Origin: an uncultured Actinomycetes bacterium
Lineage (GTDB): Bacteria; Actinomycetota; Thermoleophilia; Solirubrobacterales; Solirubrobacteraceae
Length of the DNA stretch: 51,192 bases
Direction: 5' to 3'
NCBI GenBank assembly: GCA_937888775.1
Contig: CALAQT010000241.1
Span: 1 to 51,192, forward strand
In this document: piece by piece, positions 23,727 through 33,304 of the stretch
Numbering within the stretch: the first letter of the stretch is position 1
Layout of the letters: each line of letters opens with the position of its first letter
The notes under the pieces: model-generated
Seen by the model: only the letters and a program-made list of their open reading frames with translations
Databases searched by the model: none
Told to the model about the DNA's origin: nothing
Program-made: the position numbers and the translations under genes

Positions 23727-24841
23727 GCGTCCGCACCGCGGGCATGGTGGGCGACCGCCTCCTCGTCGAGCTCGATGCCCAGACCGGGCGTCGCCGGGAT
23801 CGCCAGGCAGCCGTCGGCCCCGATCCGCAGCGGCTGCGCGAGCATGAAGTCCCGCCGCTCGGGCGTCCAACCGGGGGGGTCGTAGGGGTACTCGATGAAC
23901 GGGCCGCCCCCGACGCCGCAGCAGACGTGCAGGTTCGCCAGCATGCCGATCCCGTTGGTCCAGGTGTGGGGCGTGAACCAGCGATTGCGCCGCAGCGCCA
24001 GCTCGGCCAGCGTGCGCACTCCGGAGATCCCCAGCGCGAGCACGACGTCGGGCTGATAGACGTCGAGCACGTCGTGATCAAGCGCCTCGCGCAGCTCGTT
24101 GAAGCTACGCGCCATCTCGCCCCCGGCGATCCGAACGCCGGTCGTCTCGCGCAGCATCCGCATGCCCGCCAGGTCGTCCCCGGCCAGCGGCTCCTCGACC
24201 CACAGGACGCCGTGCTCGGCCAGGCGGTCGATCACGCGGCGCGCGTCGGCGGGCCCCAAGCTCGGGGTGATGTCTCCGGCCATCCGCCACCACTGGTTGA
24301 GATCGACCAGAATCTCCAGCCCGTCGCCGACCGCATCGCGGATCGCCGCCACGACGGCGATGCCCTCCGGGATCCGGTCCCGGGCGATCCGGACCTTGAC
24401 CGCCTTAAAGCCCTCGGCCACCAGCGCCCGGGCGTCCTGCGCGCGCTGCTCAGGCGTGCGCAGTTCGCCGAGCGAAGCGTAGGCGGGAATCCGGTCGGCG
24501 GCACCTCCGAGCAGCCGGGCCACGGAAACCCCCAGCGCCCGGCCGGCCAGGTCCCAAAGGGCCGCCTCCAGCGGCCAATAGCGCCCGGCGTGAAACGAGA
24601 TCGTCTCCAGCGTGCGCGCGTGGGTGGCCAGAGACAGCGGGTCGCGGCCGATGAACAGGTGCTCGAACTCGGCAAAGCCGGCCATCGTGTCGCCGCTGGC
24701 GATGCCGGTGATGCCCTCGTCTGTCTGCACCCGCACGATCGTGGCCTCAAAACGCGTCCGCGGATCGGGATCCCAGGCGGCGAAGAACGGCGGGTCGAGG
24801 TCCAGGCGCAGGCGCTGGATGGCGATCGCGGTGATCTTCAC
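23723..24841 (-). CDS. Enolase-superfamily (mandelate racemase/muconate lactonizing type) enzyme
   Basis: This 372-residue protein has the N-terminal capping domain (to about 115) and a TIM-barrel with GFKAVKVRIARD on strand 2, DLNQWW and WVEEPL for the first metal aspartate and glutamate, GGEMA for the third ligand, then YQPDVV and FTPHTW, whose histidine may be the second acid/base. Enzymes of this type abstract an alpha-proton from a carboxylate and usually dehydrate or epimerise sugar acids. It sits between the Fae-like gene and the frameshifted aldehyde dehydrogenase and overlaps the latter. The exact substrate cannot be read from sequence. Confidence 0.83.
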   Translation of the reverse strand: MKITAIAIQRLRLDLDPPFFAAWDPDPRTRFEATIVRVQTDEGITGIASGDTMAGFAEFEHLFIGRDPLSLATHARTLETISFHAGRYWPLEAALWDLAGRALGVSVARLLGGAADRIPAYASLGELRTPEQRAQDARALVAEGFKAVKVRIARDRIPEGIAVVAAIRDAVGDGLEILVDLNQWWRMAGDITPSLGPADARRVIDRLAEHGVLWVEEPLAGDDLAGMRMLRETTGVRIAGGEMARSFNELREALDHDVLDVYQPDVVLALGISGVRTLAELALRRNRWFTPHTWTNGIGMLANLHVCCGVGGGPFIEYPYDPPGWTPERRDFMLAQPLRIGADGCLAIPATPGLGIELDEEAVAHHARGADA

Positions 24842-24853
24842 GGCTGCGCCCGG

Positions 24854-25426
24854 TCAGTCGCCGCCGTAGAACGGGCTGCGCAGCGAGTCGCGCCGCTCCA
24901 CCAGCGCGCGGGCGCCATCCGGGTCACGCCCGATCACGGCGGTGCGGATGCCCTTCAGCGTGGCTGCTCGGCTGGCGATCCGCACGGCGGTCTCGTCCGT
25001 GGCGCCGGAGTCGATGTAGATCGCCACGAACACGAGCAGATCCACGCTGATCACGAGCAGTTCCTCGGCGACGGCGTCGAGCACCCCCTGGGCGATCCCC
25101 AGCTGTCCGGCGCCCCAGGTGATCGTCTGGTGGCGCGGCTCGAGTGCCGTCTCCTTGTTGATCATGATCGTCGGCGGCCAGACCGGCTCGTAGTGCGCCT
25201 TGTCCTCGCCGACGACGACCAGGATCGGCGCGTGTCCGGGGGCGGGGGAGGTGAACGTGGTCAGCAGCGCCGCAGCGGTCGGCGTGCCGCGCTCGGCGAG
25301 CACCACGTTGACATGGGCGCCGTCGGGATCGACGCCGCTCCAGCCCTCGCCGATCAGCCCGTCGAAGCCCAAGCCGGGCTTGACCGGGCGCTCGGAATGC
25401 ACCTGTGGTCTGGTGGGCCTGATCAC
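24854..25426 (-). CDS. Formaldehyde-activating enzyme (Fae) homologue
   Basis: The 190-residue protein aligns along its core with Fae of methylotrophs. IGEGWSGVDPDGAHVNVVLAERGTP corresponds to the Fae N-terminal block, with the conserved histidine at His38. PTIMINKETA corresponds to TLMFNKVTI, and GAGQLGIAQGVLDAVAE to GPAQxGVAxAVxDAV. It differs at several Fae positions (FGPAQ is WGAGQ), so it is a divergent member. Fae condenses formaldehyde with tetrahydromethanopterin; distant homologues have no settled function. Start GTG overlaps the alcohol dehydrogenase stop. No methanopterin genes are visible here, so another aldehyde acceptor or reaction is plausible. Confidence 0.7.
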   Translation of the reverse strand: MIRPTRPQVHSERPVKPGLGFDGLIGEGWSGVDPDGAHVNVVLAERGTPTAAALLTTFTSPAPGHAPILVVVGEDKAHYEPVWPPTIMINKETALEPRHQTITWGAGQLGIAQGVLDAVAEELLVISVDLLVFVAIYIDSGATDETAVRIASRAATLKGIRTAVIGRDPDGARALVERRDSLRSPFYGGD

Positions 25427-26595
25427 GAGCTCCGGGCTCCCGCCAGCTCGGGGTCGAGGATCACGACCGAACGGCCGCCCTCGCCGTGGCGCAGTCGCTC
25501 AAACGCCGCCTCGACGCCGTCAAGCTCGATCAGGTGGGTGACCACGTCGGCGAGCTCCAGCCGTCCCGAGCGGATCAGCGCGATCAGGCCGGGGAACGTC
25601 TCGGCGGGGTCGGCGCTGCCGTAGTAGCTGCCGATGATCGACTTCTCCGACAGGAACTCGATCGCCGGCAGCGAGACCTCGACACCGGCCGGCGCCAGCC
25701 CGACGACGACCGCGGTGCCGCCGGGGCGCAGCGCGTCCCAGGCGGTGCGGATCGTGGCCCCGGACCCGACGACCTCAAACGCGTGGTCAACCCCGCCGCC
25801 GGTGATCGACCGGATCTCCGCCGCGGCGTCGACGGCGCTGGCGTCGACGGCGTGTGTCGCCCCGCGCCGCAACGCGGGCCCCAGCTTGTCCGGTCGCCGG
25901 TCGACGGCGATGATCGTCGCCGCTCCGGCCAGGCCAGCGGCGGCGATCACCTGCAGCCCCACGCCGCCGCAGCCGATCACGCAGACCCGCTCGCCGATCC
26001 GCACGCCGGCCGCGTGGCTGACCGCGCCAAAGCCGGTGATCACCCCGCAGCCAAGCAGCGCGGCCTGCCACAGCGGGATCTCGTCGGGGATCGGGATCGC
26101 CCCCGCCGCCGTCACGACGGCGTGCTCGGCGAAGCAGGCGACCGTCAGTCCGTGCTGGAGAACCGTGCCGTCGGCCGCCCGCAGCCGCGAGCTGCCGTCC
26201 AGCAGCGTGCCGGCGACCGAGGTGCGTCCCACCGGCTCGCACAGTGTCCGACGTCCGCTGCGGCAGGCGGGGCAGACGCCGCAGGAGGCCACCAGGCAGA
26301 AGACGACGTGGTCGCCGGGTGCCAGGCCGGTGACGTCCTCGCCGACCGCCTCGACGATTCCCGCGCCCTCGTGGCCGAGCACCATCGGCCAACGGCCGTC
26401 TCCCAGCCGGCCGTCGGCGAGGTGCAAATCAGAGTGGCAGACGCCGGCCGCCGCCACCCGCACGAGCACTTCGCCCTTGCGCGGTGGCGCCAGCGTCACC
26501 GTCTCGACAGCCACGGGCCGGCCGGGATCGCGCAGCACGCACGCGCGCATCTGGACGGGCTCGGAAGGCGACATCGCGTCGCATGACTCGCTCAT
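25423..26595 (-). CDS. Zinc-dependent medium-chain alcohol dehydrogenase
   Basis: From ATG 26595 the protein has 390 residues. The catalytic zinc ligands are Cys53 (GVCHSDLH) and His75 (GHEGAG). The structural zinc site has Cys105, 108, 111 and 119. The Rossmann motif is GCGGVGLQVI. The build is class III-like, the group that includes formaldehyde/thiol-adduct dehydrogenases, but thiol specificity cannot be shown. An internal ATG at 26574 is an alternative start; neither has a clear ribosome-binding site. It starts 19 bp after the ABC ATPase stop and overlaps the Fae-like gene. Confidence 0.83.
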   Translation of the reverse strand: MSESCDAMSPSEPVQMRACVLRDPGRPVAVETVTLAPPRKGEVLVRVAAAGVCHSDLHLADGRLGDGRWPMVLGHEGAGIVEAVGEDVTGLAPGDHVVFCLVASCGVCPACRSGRRTLCEPVGRTSVAGTLLDGSSRLRAADGTVLQHGLTVACFAEHAVVTAAGAIPIPDEIPLWQAALLGCGVITGFGAVSHAAGVRIGERVCVIGCGGVGLQVIAAAGLAGAATIIAVDRRPDKLGPALRRGATHAVDASAVDAAAEIRSITGGGVDHAFEVVGSGATIRTAWDALRPGGTAVVVGLAPAGVEVSLPAIEFLSEKSIIGSYYGSADPAETFPGLIALIRSGRLELADVVTHLIELDGVEAAFERLRHGEGGRSVVILDPELAGARSS

Positions 26596-26614
26596 CGGTG
26601 CGAGCCGGCGACGG

Positions 26615-28711
26615 TCAGCCGTCTGTGTTGGCATGGACCATCGGCAGCGACTCCGCCGAGGGCGGCCCGACCTGGATGCGTCGCAGCTCCTCGATCGGAA
26701 TGTGACAGCGAATCGCGTGGCCCGGCTCGGCCTCCAGCAGCTGCGGTTCGTTGGTCTCGCAGATCTCGCCGATCTTGCGCGGGCAGCGCGTGTGGAACAC
26801 GCAGCCGCTGGGCGGGTTGGCGGCGCTGGGGATATCACCGTCGAGGCGGATGCGCTGCCGGTCGACCGCATCGATGCTGGGGACCGCCGACAGCAGCGCC
26901 TCGGTGTAGGGGTGGTGCGGGAACGAGAAGACCTTGTCGGCCGGCCCGAGCTCCATCAGGCGACCGAGGTAGAGGACGGCGATGCGATCCGACAGGTAGC
27001 GCACCACGCCAAGGTCGTGACTGATGAACAGGTAGGCGACATCCTCGCGGCCCTGAAGGTCGTTCAGCAGGTTCAGGATCGCGGCCTGCACCGACACATC
27101 GAGCGCCGAGGTGGGCTCGTCGCAGACGACGATCCGGGGATCGCCGGCGAAGGCGCGAGCGATCGCCACGCGCTGCTTCAGCCCTCCCGACAGCTGGCTG
27201 GGTCGCATCGGCAGGTAGCGTTCGGTCAGCCGCACCGACGCCACCAGCGCCAGCAGCCGCGTCTGCAGCGCCTCGCCGGTGTAGTGGCCGAGCTTGGACA
27301 GCGAGCGGCCGATCAGCCGCCGCACCGAGTGGCGGCGGTTCAGCGCCGAGTCCGGGTTCTGAAACACGATCTGCAGGGCCTTCTGCTCCCCGGCGCTGCG
27401 CTGCTTGGTCAAGTAGGCCAGCGCGCGACCGTCCAGCTCGACCGACGACCCGGCGTCCGGCGCGGTGAGGCCCATGAGCACGCGCGCGAGCGTCGTCTTG
27501 CCGCTGCCTGACTCGCCCACCAGGCCGAGCGTCTCGCCGGCCAGGATGTCGAGGTTGACGTCGGTGAGCCCGCGGATCTCCTGGCCCGACAACCGAAAGG
27601 TCTTACCCACGTCGCGGGCGCTGATCAGCGGCTTCGCGCTAATGGACTTGGGCTTGACCGACTCGGTCTGCGCCGGCTCCACGCGCGGCAGCGTCTGCGC
27701 TTGGTCGTGGAAGTGGCAGCGCGAGCGCCGCGCCGTGCCGACCTCATACAGGGGCGGCGCCTCGGTGCGGCAGCGATCCTCGACCAGTCCGCAGCGGCTG
27801 GCGAAGATGCAGCCGCTCGGGGTCTCGCCCGGCCGCGGGAGAAAGCCCGGGATGGTGTCCAGCGCGTGGCGGTTCTTGTCGGCGTCGCGTCGCGGGATGC
27901 AGCGCAGCAGGCCGACGGTGTAGGGATGGCGCGCGTCGTGTAGGACGTCGAGCGCCGGTCCCTCCTCGACGAGCTCGCCGGCGTACAGAACCCCGACGCG
28001 GTCGCACATCCTGGCGATCACGCCGAGGTTGTGACTGATGAACAGCAGCGAGGTGTCGAACTCCTGGCGCAGCGCCTTGATCAGATCGAGCACCTCGGCC
28101 TCGACGGTGGCATCGAGCGCCGTTGTCGGCTCGTCGAGGATCAGCAGCGACGGCTCGGACGCCAGCGCCATGGCGACCACGGTGCGCTGGAGCATGCCGC
28201 CCGACAGCTGATGGGGGTAGCGCTTCATGACACTGGCTGGGTCGGAGATGCGCACCTTGCGCAGCATCATCTCGCTGAGCTCGAGCGCCTCCTTGTCCGA
28301 CTTGCCGGCGATCTCGAACGCTTCGGCCACCTGGCGCCCGACGAGGATCGAGGGGTTCAGCGCGCGGCCCGGCTCCTGGTAGACCATCGACACCCTGCTG
28401 GCGCGCAGGCGCCGCAGCGCCCCCTCGTTCATCGCGAGCACGTCCTGTCCATCGATGGCGATCGAGCCGGCGCTCACACGGCCGTTGCGGGCCAGGTAGC
28501 GCACGATCGCGAGCGCCATCGTTGACTTGCCGCAGCCCGACTCCCCCACCAGGCCGAAGGACTCGCCGCGTCCGATGCGGAAGGACACGTCGCGCAGCAC
28601 CGCCTGCTCGCGACGACGCACCTGGTAGGCGACGTCGACGTGCTCGACGGTCAGCGCGTCGGTCGACACCGGAGTGATCGCCGGCGGAGCCGCGTCGGTG
28701 TCGGTGCTCAC
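26615..28711 (-). CDS. Fused Dpp/Opp-type ABC ATPase (two nucleotide-binding domains)
   Basis: In 698 residues this carries two complete peptide-transporter ATPases in tandem, equivalent to DppD and DppF. Walker A of the first is GESGCGKST (56-64) and of the second GESGSGKTT (near 397-405). Both have LSGG signatures ([16 protein letters not shown]) and end with the four-cysteine oligopeptide C-terminal motif ([29 protein letters not shown]) that binds an Fe-S cluster in this family. It energises the importer formed with the two permeases upstream. Start GTG overlaps the DppC-type stop (GTGA). Confidence 0.9.
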   Translation of the reverse strand: MSTDTDAAPPAITPVSTDALTVEHVDVAYQVRRREQAVLRDVSFRIGRGESFGLVGESGCGKSTMALAIVRYLARNGRVSAGSIAIDGQDVLAMNEGALRRLRASRVSMVYQEPGRALNPSILVGRQVAEAFEIAGKSDKEALELSEMMLRKVRISDPASVMKRYPHQLSGGMLQRTVVAMALASEPSLLILDEPTTALDATVEAEVLDLIKALRQEFDTSLLFISHNLGVIARMCDRVGVLYAGELVEEGPALDVLHDARHPYTVGLLRCIPRRDADKNRHALDTIPGFLPRPGETPSGCIFASRCGLVEDRCRTEAPPLYEVGTARRSRCHFHDQAQTLPRVEPAQTESVKPKSISAKPLISARDVGKTFRLSGQEIRGLTDVNLDILAGETLGLVGESGSGKTTLARVLMGLTAPDAGSSVELDGRALAYLTKQRSAGEQKALQIVFQNPDSALNRRHSVRRLIGRSLSKLGHYTGEALQTRLLALVASVRLTERYLPMRPSQLSGGLKQRVAIARAFAGDPRIVVCDEPTSALDVSVQAAILNLLNDLQGREDVAYLFISHDLGVVRYLSDRIAVLYLGRLMELGPADKVFSFPHHPYTEALLSAVPSIDAVDRQRIRLDGDIPSAANPPSGCVFHTRCPRKIGEICETNEPQLLEAEPGHAIRCHIPIEELRRIQVGPPSAESLPMVHANTDG

Positions 28712-29598
28712 TGGTCGATCGCCCCCTCGACCGCGTCAGCGATCAGGTTGACGCCGACCACCAGCGAGGCGAGCGCGATGGCGTCGAACAGCACCTCCCA
28801 CCAGTAGCCGGCGCTCACCAGGGCGTAATTCGTGGAGATGTCCAGGGCCCAGTCGGGCGACGGCGGCTGCACGCCGAAGCCGAGGAAGGAGAGCGTGGCG
28901 ATCGCGAACACGGCGTAGCCGATCCGCACGGTGAACTCGACCAGGATCGGCGACATCACGTTGGGCAGGATCTCGACGAACATGATGTACGGCGCCTTCT
29001 CGCCGCGCAGGCGCGCGGCGGCTACGTAGTCGAGCTCGCGCTCGAGCAGCACCGACGTGCGCACCGTGCGCGCGATCAGCGGGGTGAACACAACGGCGAT
29101 CACGAGGATGATCACCAGGTTGCTGCGCCCGATAGCGGTGATCGCGGTCACGGCGATGAGGATCAGCGGCAGCGCGAGGAAGGCCTCGAGGACGCGGGCG
29201 ATCGACTCGTCGACGAGCCCGCGGAAGTACCCCATGATGAGCCCGAATGCGGTGCCCAGCAGGGTGCTGATGATCGTGGCCAGGGGAGCGATGATGAGGA
29301 TGTCGCGCACGCCGGTGATCACCCGCGAGAGCATGTCGCGCCCGAGCTGATCGGTACCGAACCAGTGCGCGCTCGACGGCGCCTGGTTGATCGCGTTGAG
29401 GTTCTCCGCGGCGGGATCGTGGGGCGCGATCGCGTAGCCGAAGATCGCGCATACGATCCAGAACCCGACGATGATCGCGCCGACGATGAACGTCTTGGAG
29501 CGCACGATCTCGCGCACAAGCTCCCCGCGGGGTGCCGGGCCGGTGCGCTCGGCGGCAACGGCTCCCGCGGACTCGACGGGGACGACGTCGATGCTCAT
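28708..29598 (-). CDS. Dpp/Opp-type ABC permease (DppC-like)
   Basis: A 296-residue membrane protein with an N-terminal OppC extension, six helices and the inner-membrane signature HWFGTDQLGRDMLSRVITGVRD and EREYV-like EAA loop (LEREL-DYVAAARLRGEKAPYIMFVEILPNV). It pairs with the DppB-type permease, whose stop overlaps its ATG. The substrate is defined by the lipoprotein encoded two genes upstream. Confidence 0.9.
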   Translation of the reverse strand: MSIDVVPVESAGAVAAERTGPAPRGELVREIVRSKTFIVGAIIVGFWIVCAIFGYAIAPHDPAAENLNAINQAPSSAHWFGTDQLGRDMLSRVITGVRDILIIAPLATIISTLLGTAFGLIMGYFRGLVDESIARVLEAFLALPLILIAVTAITAIGRSNLVIILVIAVVFTPLIARTVRTSVLLERELDYVAAARLRGEKAPYIMFVEILPNVMSPILVEFTVRIGYAVFAIATLSFLGFGVQPPSPDWALDISTNYALVSAGYWWEVLFDAIALASLVVGVNLIADAVEGAIDQ

Positions 29599-30548
29599 TC
29601 GACGCCCTGGAAGCGGATCCGCGGATTCAGGTACGAGTACAGCAGGTCGGCGACGAGCGTGGCCACCATGTACACGATGCCGATTGTCAATACCCCGGCC
29701 TCGAGCATCGGGAAGTCCTTCTGGGTGGCCGCGCTCAGGAGGAGTGTGCCGACCCCGTTGTAGTGGAACAACGTCTCAACCACGACCAGACCCCCGATCA
29801 GGTAGCCGGTCTGGCTGGCGATCACCGTGATCGTGGGCAGCAGCGAGTTGCGCAGCACGTGGCGGCGGATCACGGTGCGGCGCGGCAGCCCCTTGAGCAC
29901 CGCCGTGCGGACGTAGTCCGAGCCGAGCGCCTCCACAGTCCCCGCTCGGGCCATACGCGCGATGTAGCCGAACAGGACGAGCACGAGCGGGATCGCGGGC
30001 AGAATCAGGTGGTAGATCTGGGTGAAGAAGCCCGCCCTCGGCGGCGCCGTGGCCGAGATCGGCAGCACGTTCAGCCAGATCCCGAACACGACGATCAGGA
30101 AGATGCCCGAGACGATCTCGGGGGTCACGGTCGCCGACGTCCCCACCACCACGATCGCCCGGTCAGATGTCTTGCCGACGTGCAGCGCCGCGAACACTCC
30201 GGCGAAGATGCCGAGCGGCACCACGATCACGAACGCCAGTAGCGCCAGCTTGAGCGAGTGCCCGATCGCCGTGAACAGCAGCGGCCTCACCGCCGCCTGG
30301 TAGGTATAGGACTTGCCCATGTTTCCCTGCACGAAATGGCTGATGAACAGCCAGTACTGGGTGAGCAGGGGCTTGTCGGTGCCGTACTGATGGTCGAGCA
30401 CCCTCACCGCGCTCGCGGGCGCGAGCGGGCCCAGCGTCGCGCGCCCCGGATCGCCCGGGAGCAGGTTGCCCAGCATGAACACGATCGCGCTGAGGATCAG
30501 CAGCGTGATCAGCGCGAGCCCGACGCGCTTGGCGATGAACTTGGTCAT
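29595..30548 (-). CDS. Dpp/Opp-type ABC permease (DppB-like)
   Basis: A 317-residue protein with six membrane helices, the DppB N-terminal pattern (a TM helix, then GDPGRATLGPLAPASAVRVLDHQYG) and the cytoplasmic EAA motif RTAVLKGLPRRTVIRRHVLRNSLLP. It forms a heterodimeric channel with the DppC-like protein. It starts 55 bp after the solute-binding protein gene; I saw no terminator in that gap. Confidence 0.9.
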   Translation of the reverse strand: MTKFIAKRVGLALITLLILSAIVFMLGNLLPGDPGRATLGPLAPASAVRVLDHQYGTDKPLLTQYWLFISHFVQGNMGKSYTYQAAVRPLLFTAIGHSLKLALLAFVIVVPLGIFAGVFAALHVGKTSDRAIVVVGTSATVTPEIVSGIFLIVVFGIWLNVLPISATAPPRAGFFTQIYHLILPAIPLVLVLFGYIARMARAGTVEALGSDYVRTAVLKGLPRRTVIRRHVLRNSLLPTITVIASQTGYLIGGLVVVETLFHYNGVGTLLLSAATQKDFPMLEAGVLTIGIVYMVATLVADLLYSYLNPRIRFQGVE

Positions 30549-30603
30549 GTTCCGGGACGGTCGCGGCGCGGCTGGGCGAAGCTGCGACGCCCGGCCGATG
30601 CTC

Positions 30604-32307
30604 TCAGGTTATGTACGCCTTGTCGAGATAGATCTGCGAGATCGACGTTGGATTTACGCCTTGCACGTTGGACTTGGTGGCGGTGAGCCCGTCGATGAAG
30701 TACGGGATCACGATCGGCGTTTGCGCCAGCAGCAGGGTCTGGATCTTGCCGGCGATCTGCCTCTGGATCTGCAGGTCAACGGCGGCCACATACTGCTTGA
30801 CGAGCTTGTCGTAGGTCGGATCCTTGAACCGCGCGGCGTTCCAGGTGCCCGTCGAGGTGAGCGGGCTGGTGAGGAACACGTTCGGGACGCCGCGGCTGCC
30901 GTAGTCGACGAGGCTCATCGCGCCGTCGAGCCAATCCGAGTTGCCGATCGTCGACTTGCCGTAGTACTGCGTCTGGGTCTCGACCCTCAGGTTGGCGTTG
31001 ATGCCGGCCTTGGCCAGATCGGCCTTCATGACCTGGGCGAGCGCTGGAATCTCCTGGTAGATCTCGGTGAAGAGCGTGGTGCTGAAACCGCTCGCGTGAC
31101 CGGCGGCCGACAGCAGCTGCTTGGCCATCGCGATGTTCTGCGTGCGCTGGGGGATCGCTGTGTCGGTGGAGGGGAACACCGGCGAGAACGGGCTGTCGTT
31201 GCCGAGCAGGCCCTTCCCGGCCAGCAGCGCCGCCACCATCCCCGCGCGGTCCATGGTCAGGGCGACGGCCTGACGCACGCGCGGATCGGTGAACGGCGCT
31301 TGATCGGTGCGCATCGACAGCTCGCGGTGGTTGGAGGACTTCAGCGTGATGATCGTGTAGCTGGGGTTGTTGAGCAGCCCCTGCGCCCCCTGCACGACGA
31401 ATTGGGTGAGGGCGTCGACCTGGCCGCCCTGGAGGGCGAGGACCTGAGGCGGCTGGCTGGTGTAGAAGGTGAAGTTGGTGCCGTTGAGGTAGGGTCCGCC
31501 GCCCCAGTGGGCCGGGTTGGCGACGAACTGGGCGCCGACGTTCTGCGTATAGCTCTGAAGCTTGAACGCGCCCGTGCCGATGAACGTGCTCTGCCACTTA
31601 CTGAAATCGGTGCCCTTGGGGACGATGATCGCGTTGTAGTTGTCGGAGGAGACGAGATAGGGGAAGTTGCCGTTGGGAGCCGCGAGGTGGAAGGCGACGG
31701 TCATCGAATCGACCTTCTTCACGCCGCTCGGCGTGAGCACGCCCCCGAGCGCCGACAGCGCATTTGACGCGTTCTTCGGATCCGACAGCTGCTGGAAGGT
31801 GTAGACGACGTCGTCGGCCGTCATCGCCTGGCCGTTGTGGAAGGTGACGCCCGGGCGCAGCTTGAACGTCCAGACGGAGCCGTCGCTGTTCGGCTTCCAG
31901 CTCAGGGCGAGCATCGGCTCGAGCGCGAGCTTGAGGTTGCTGTCGAAAGCGAGGAACTCGCCTGTCTGGTTGAGCATCGCCAGGCCACCGGCGTCGGACA
32001 CGGTGAGCGGGTTGACCGCCGCCGAGGGCGCCTGGGTTGCCACCCTCAGCGTGCCGCCCTTCTTGGGGGTGCCCGCCGCGGGCGCCGCTCCGGACGACGA
32101 TGAGGAGGAGCTCGAGCTGCTGTTCGCGCCGCCGCAGGCGGCGAGGATCGCACCCATCAAGGTGCTTGACATGCCGATCACCGCGCCGCGACGCACGAAC
32201 TGGCGGCGGTCCAGGCGCCCCGCCAGGAGCTCGTCGACGTAGTGGTTCTCGAGCTCGCTCCGGCCCGCCCGGATCTGGTCGAGCTTGGCGGCGTCGTGAC
32301 TCTCCAT
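30604..32307 (-). CDS. Peptide/nickel-type ABC solute-binding lipoprotein
   Basis: A 567-residue family-5 extracellular solute-binding protein. The N-terminus has a 33-residue leader, twin arginines (RRQFVRR, 34-40), a hydrophobic stretch and lipobox ILAAC with Cys58, so Tat export and lipid anchoring are likely. A serine-rich linker (62-71) follows. The mature domain shows KPNSDGSVWTFKLRPGVTFHNGQAMTADDVVY, a family hallmark. Such proteins bind peptides, opines or other amines; the ligand here is unknown. AAAGG lies about 10 nt before the ATG. It is the first structural gene behind the IclR regulator, 6 bp away. Confidence 0.88.
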   Translation of the reverse strand: MESHDAAKLDQIRAGRSELENHYVDELLAGRLDRRQFVRRGAVIGMSSTLMGAILAACGGANSSSSSSSSSSGAAPAAGTPKKGGTLRVATQAPSAAVNPLTVSDAGGLAMLNQTGEFLAFDSNLKLALEPMLALSWKPNSDGSVWTFKLRPGVTFHNGQAMTADDVVYTFQQLSDPKNASNALSALGGVLTPSGVKKVDSMTVAFHLAAPNGNFPYLVSSDNYNAIIVPKGTDFSKWQSTFIGTGAFKLQSYTQNVGAQFVANPAHWGGGPYLNGTNFTFYTSQPPQVLALQGGQVDALTQFVVQGAQGLLNNPSYTIITLKSSNHRELSMRTDQAPFTDPRVRQAVALTMDRAGMVAALLAGKGLLGNDSPFSPVFPSTDTAIPQRTQNIAMAKQLLSAAGHASGFSTTLFTEIYQEIPALAQVMKADLAKAGINANLRVETQTQYYGKSTIGNSDWLDGAMSLVDYGSRGVPNVFLTSPLTSTGTWNAARFKDPTYDKLVKQYVAAVDLQIQRQIAGKIQTLLLAQTPIVIPYFIDGLTATKSNVQGVNPTSISQIYLDKAYIT

Positions 32308-32313
32308 GGCTGA

Positions 32314-33189
32314 CTACCTTTCTCTAGCGATCGATCCTGCGCCGGCCGCTGACGCGGGATCGACGCTGAGGTCAGAAGTGTGATCCAACTCGCGGGTCAA
32401 GGGGGGAGGTGCGTCGGCGAGCGGGGCCAGGGACCGCGCCGCGCTGAACAGGTCGGGCAGCATTTCAGCGGCTCGCTCGGACGTCATCCGGCCGCTCGGA
32501 ACGCACACCGTGAGCGCCGCGGCCACCCGCCCCGGCGGCCCGACGGGGACAGCCATGCAGTGAAGCCCGAGTGCGGTGTCGTCGAGGTTCTCGCCGTATC
32601 CGCGCTCGCGCGTCCGGGCGAGGATCCGATGGAGCTCCGCCAGGCCGTCGAGGCGGCGGCCGGTCGGCGTCACGAGCTCGGTGTCGGCCAGCATCTCGTC
32701 CACACGTGCCGTGGGCAGGTCGGCGAGCAGGACGCGCCCTGACGCGGCCGCGAAAGCGGGTAGGCGGCTGCCCACGGTCAGCATCAATCGCACGAGGTGG
32801 GTGGTCTCGATCTTGGCCACGAACAGGCTGTCCAGGCCATCGAGCACGACGAGGCAGGTGGTCTCATTGTGGCGTTGCACCAGCCGTGCCGCGACCGAGT
32901 GAAAGCCGTTGGCGAGCGCCGCCGCGGGGTTGGCCCGGGCCAGCCAGGCGCTCCGCGGCCCGAGGCCGACGGCTCCAGTGCCCTCGTCGCGCGCGATCCA
33001 GCCCCGCTCGAGCATCATCGAGCACACGCGGTGCAAGGTGCTCTTCGCCGCGCCGGTCTCGCGCGAGAGCTCGGAGAGGCTCAGCATGCCCCTGCCGTCA
33101 AGCGCATCGAGCACATCGAGGACCGTCGCTATCCCCGCGGAGCGGACGCGTGGACTGGGTGTGGACGGGGCCGTCAGAGTCGTCGTCAT
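32314..33189 (-). CDS. IclR-family regulator heading the Dpp/Fae operon
   Basis: From ATG 33189 (GAGGA 5 nt upstream) the protein has 291 residues: winged helix (about 15-75; LSELSRETGAAKSTLHRVCSMM) and an IclR effector domain with ASGRVLLADLP and RERGYGENLDDTALGLHCMAVPV. A longer reading to 33351 crosses palindromic DNA and is rejected. It ends 6 bp before the lipoprotein gene on the same strand and so is the promoter-proximal gene of its own target operon, which suits autoregulated substrate-inducible control. Confidence 0.85.
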   Translation of the reverse strand: MTTTLTAPSTPSPRVRSAGIATVLDVLDALDGRGMLSLSELSRETGAAKSTLHRVCSMMLERGWIARDEGTGAVGLGPRSAWLARANPAAALANGFHSVAARLVQRHNETTCLVVLDGLDSLFVAKIETTHLVRLMLTVGSRLPAFAAASGRVLLADLPTARVDEMLADTELVTPTGRRLDGLAELHRILARTRERGYGENLDDTALGLHCMAVPVGPPGRVAAALTVCVPSGRMTSERAAEMLPDLFSAARSLAPLADAPPPLTRELDHTSDLSVDPASAAGAGSIARER

Positions 33190-33238
33190 TCGCGTCCTCG
33201 ATCCACCGGCGGAACGACGTTCAGCGGATGGATCGGGC

Positions 33239-33267
33239 ATGCTTGCTAATCCGGGGCGCGATGTCAA
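33239..33267 (-). promoter_or_regulatory. Candidate promoter for the IclR-Dpp-Fae operon
   Basis: On the minus strand TTGACA (33267-33262), a 17-bp spacer and AAGCAT (33244-33239) face the regulator, with a leader of about 43 nt. The -35 is perfect and the -10 matches 3 of 6. No other promoter-like sequence is apparent before the next ten genes, most of which overlap or lie within about 55 bp. Confidence 0.4.
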
Positions 33268-33304
33268 GGCCGGATGCTGGCCGCAACTGGGGCCTAACGA
33301 AACC

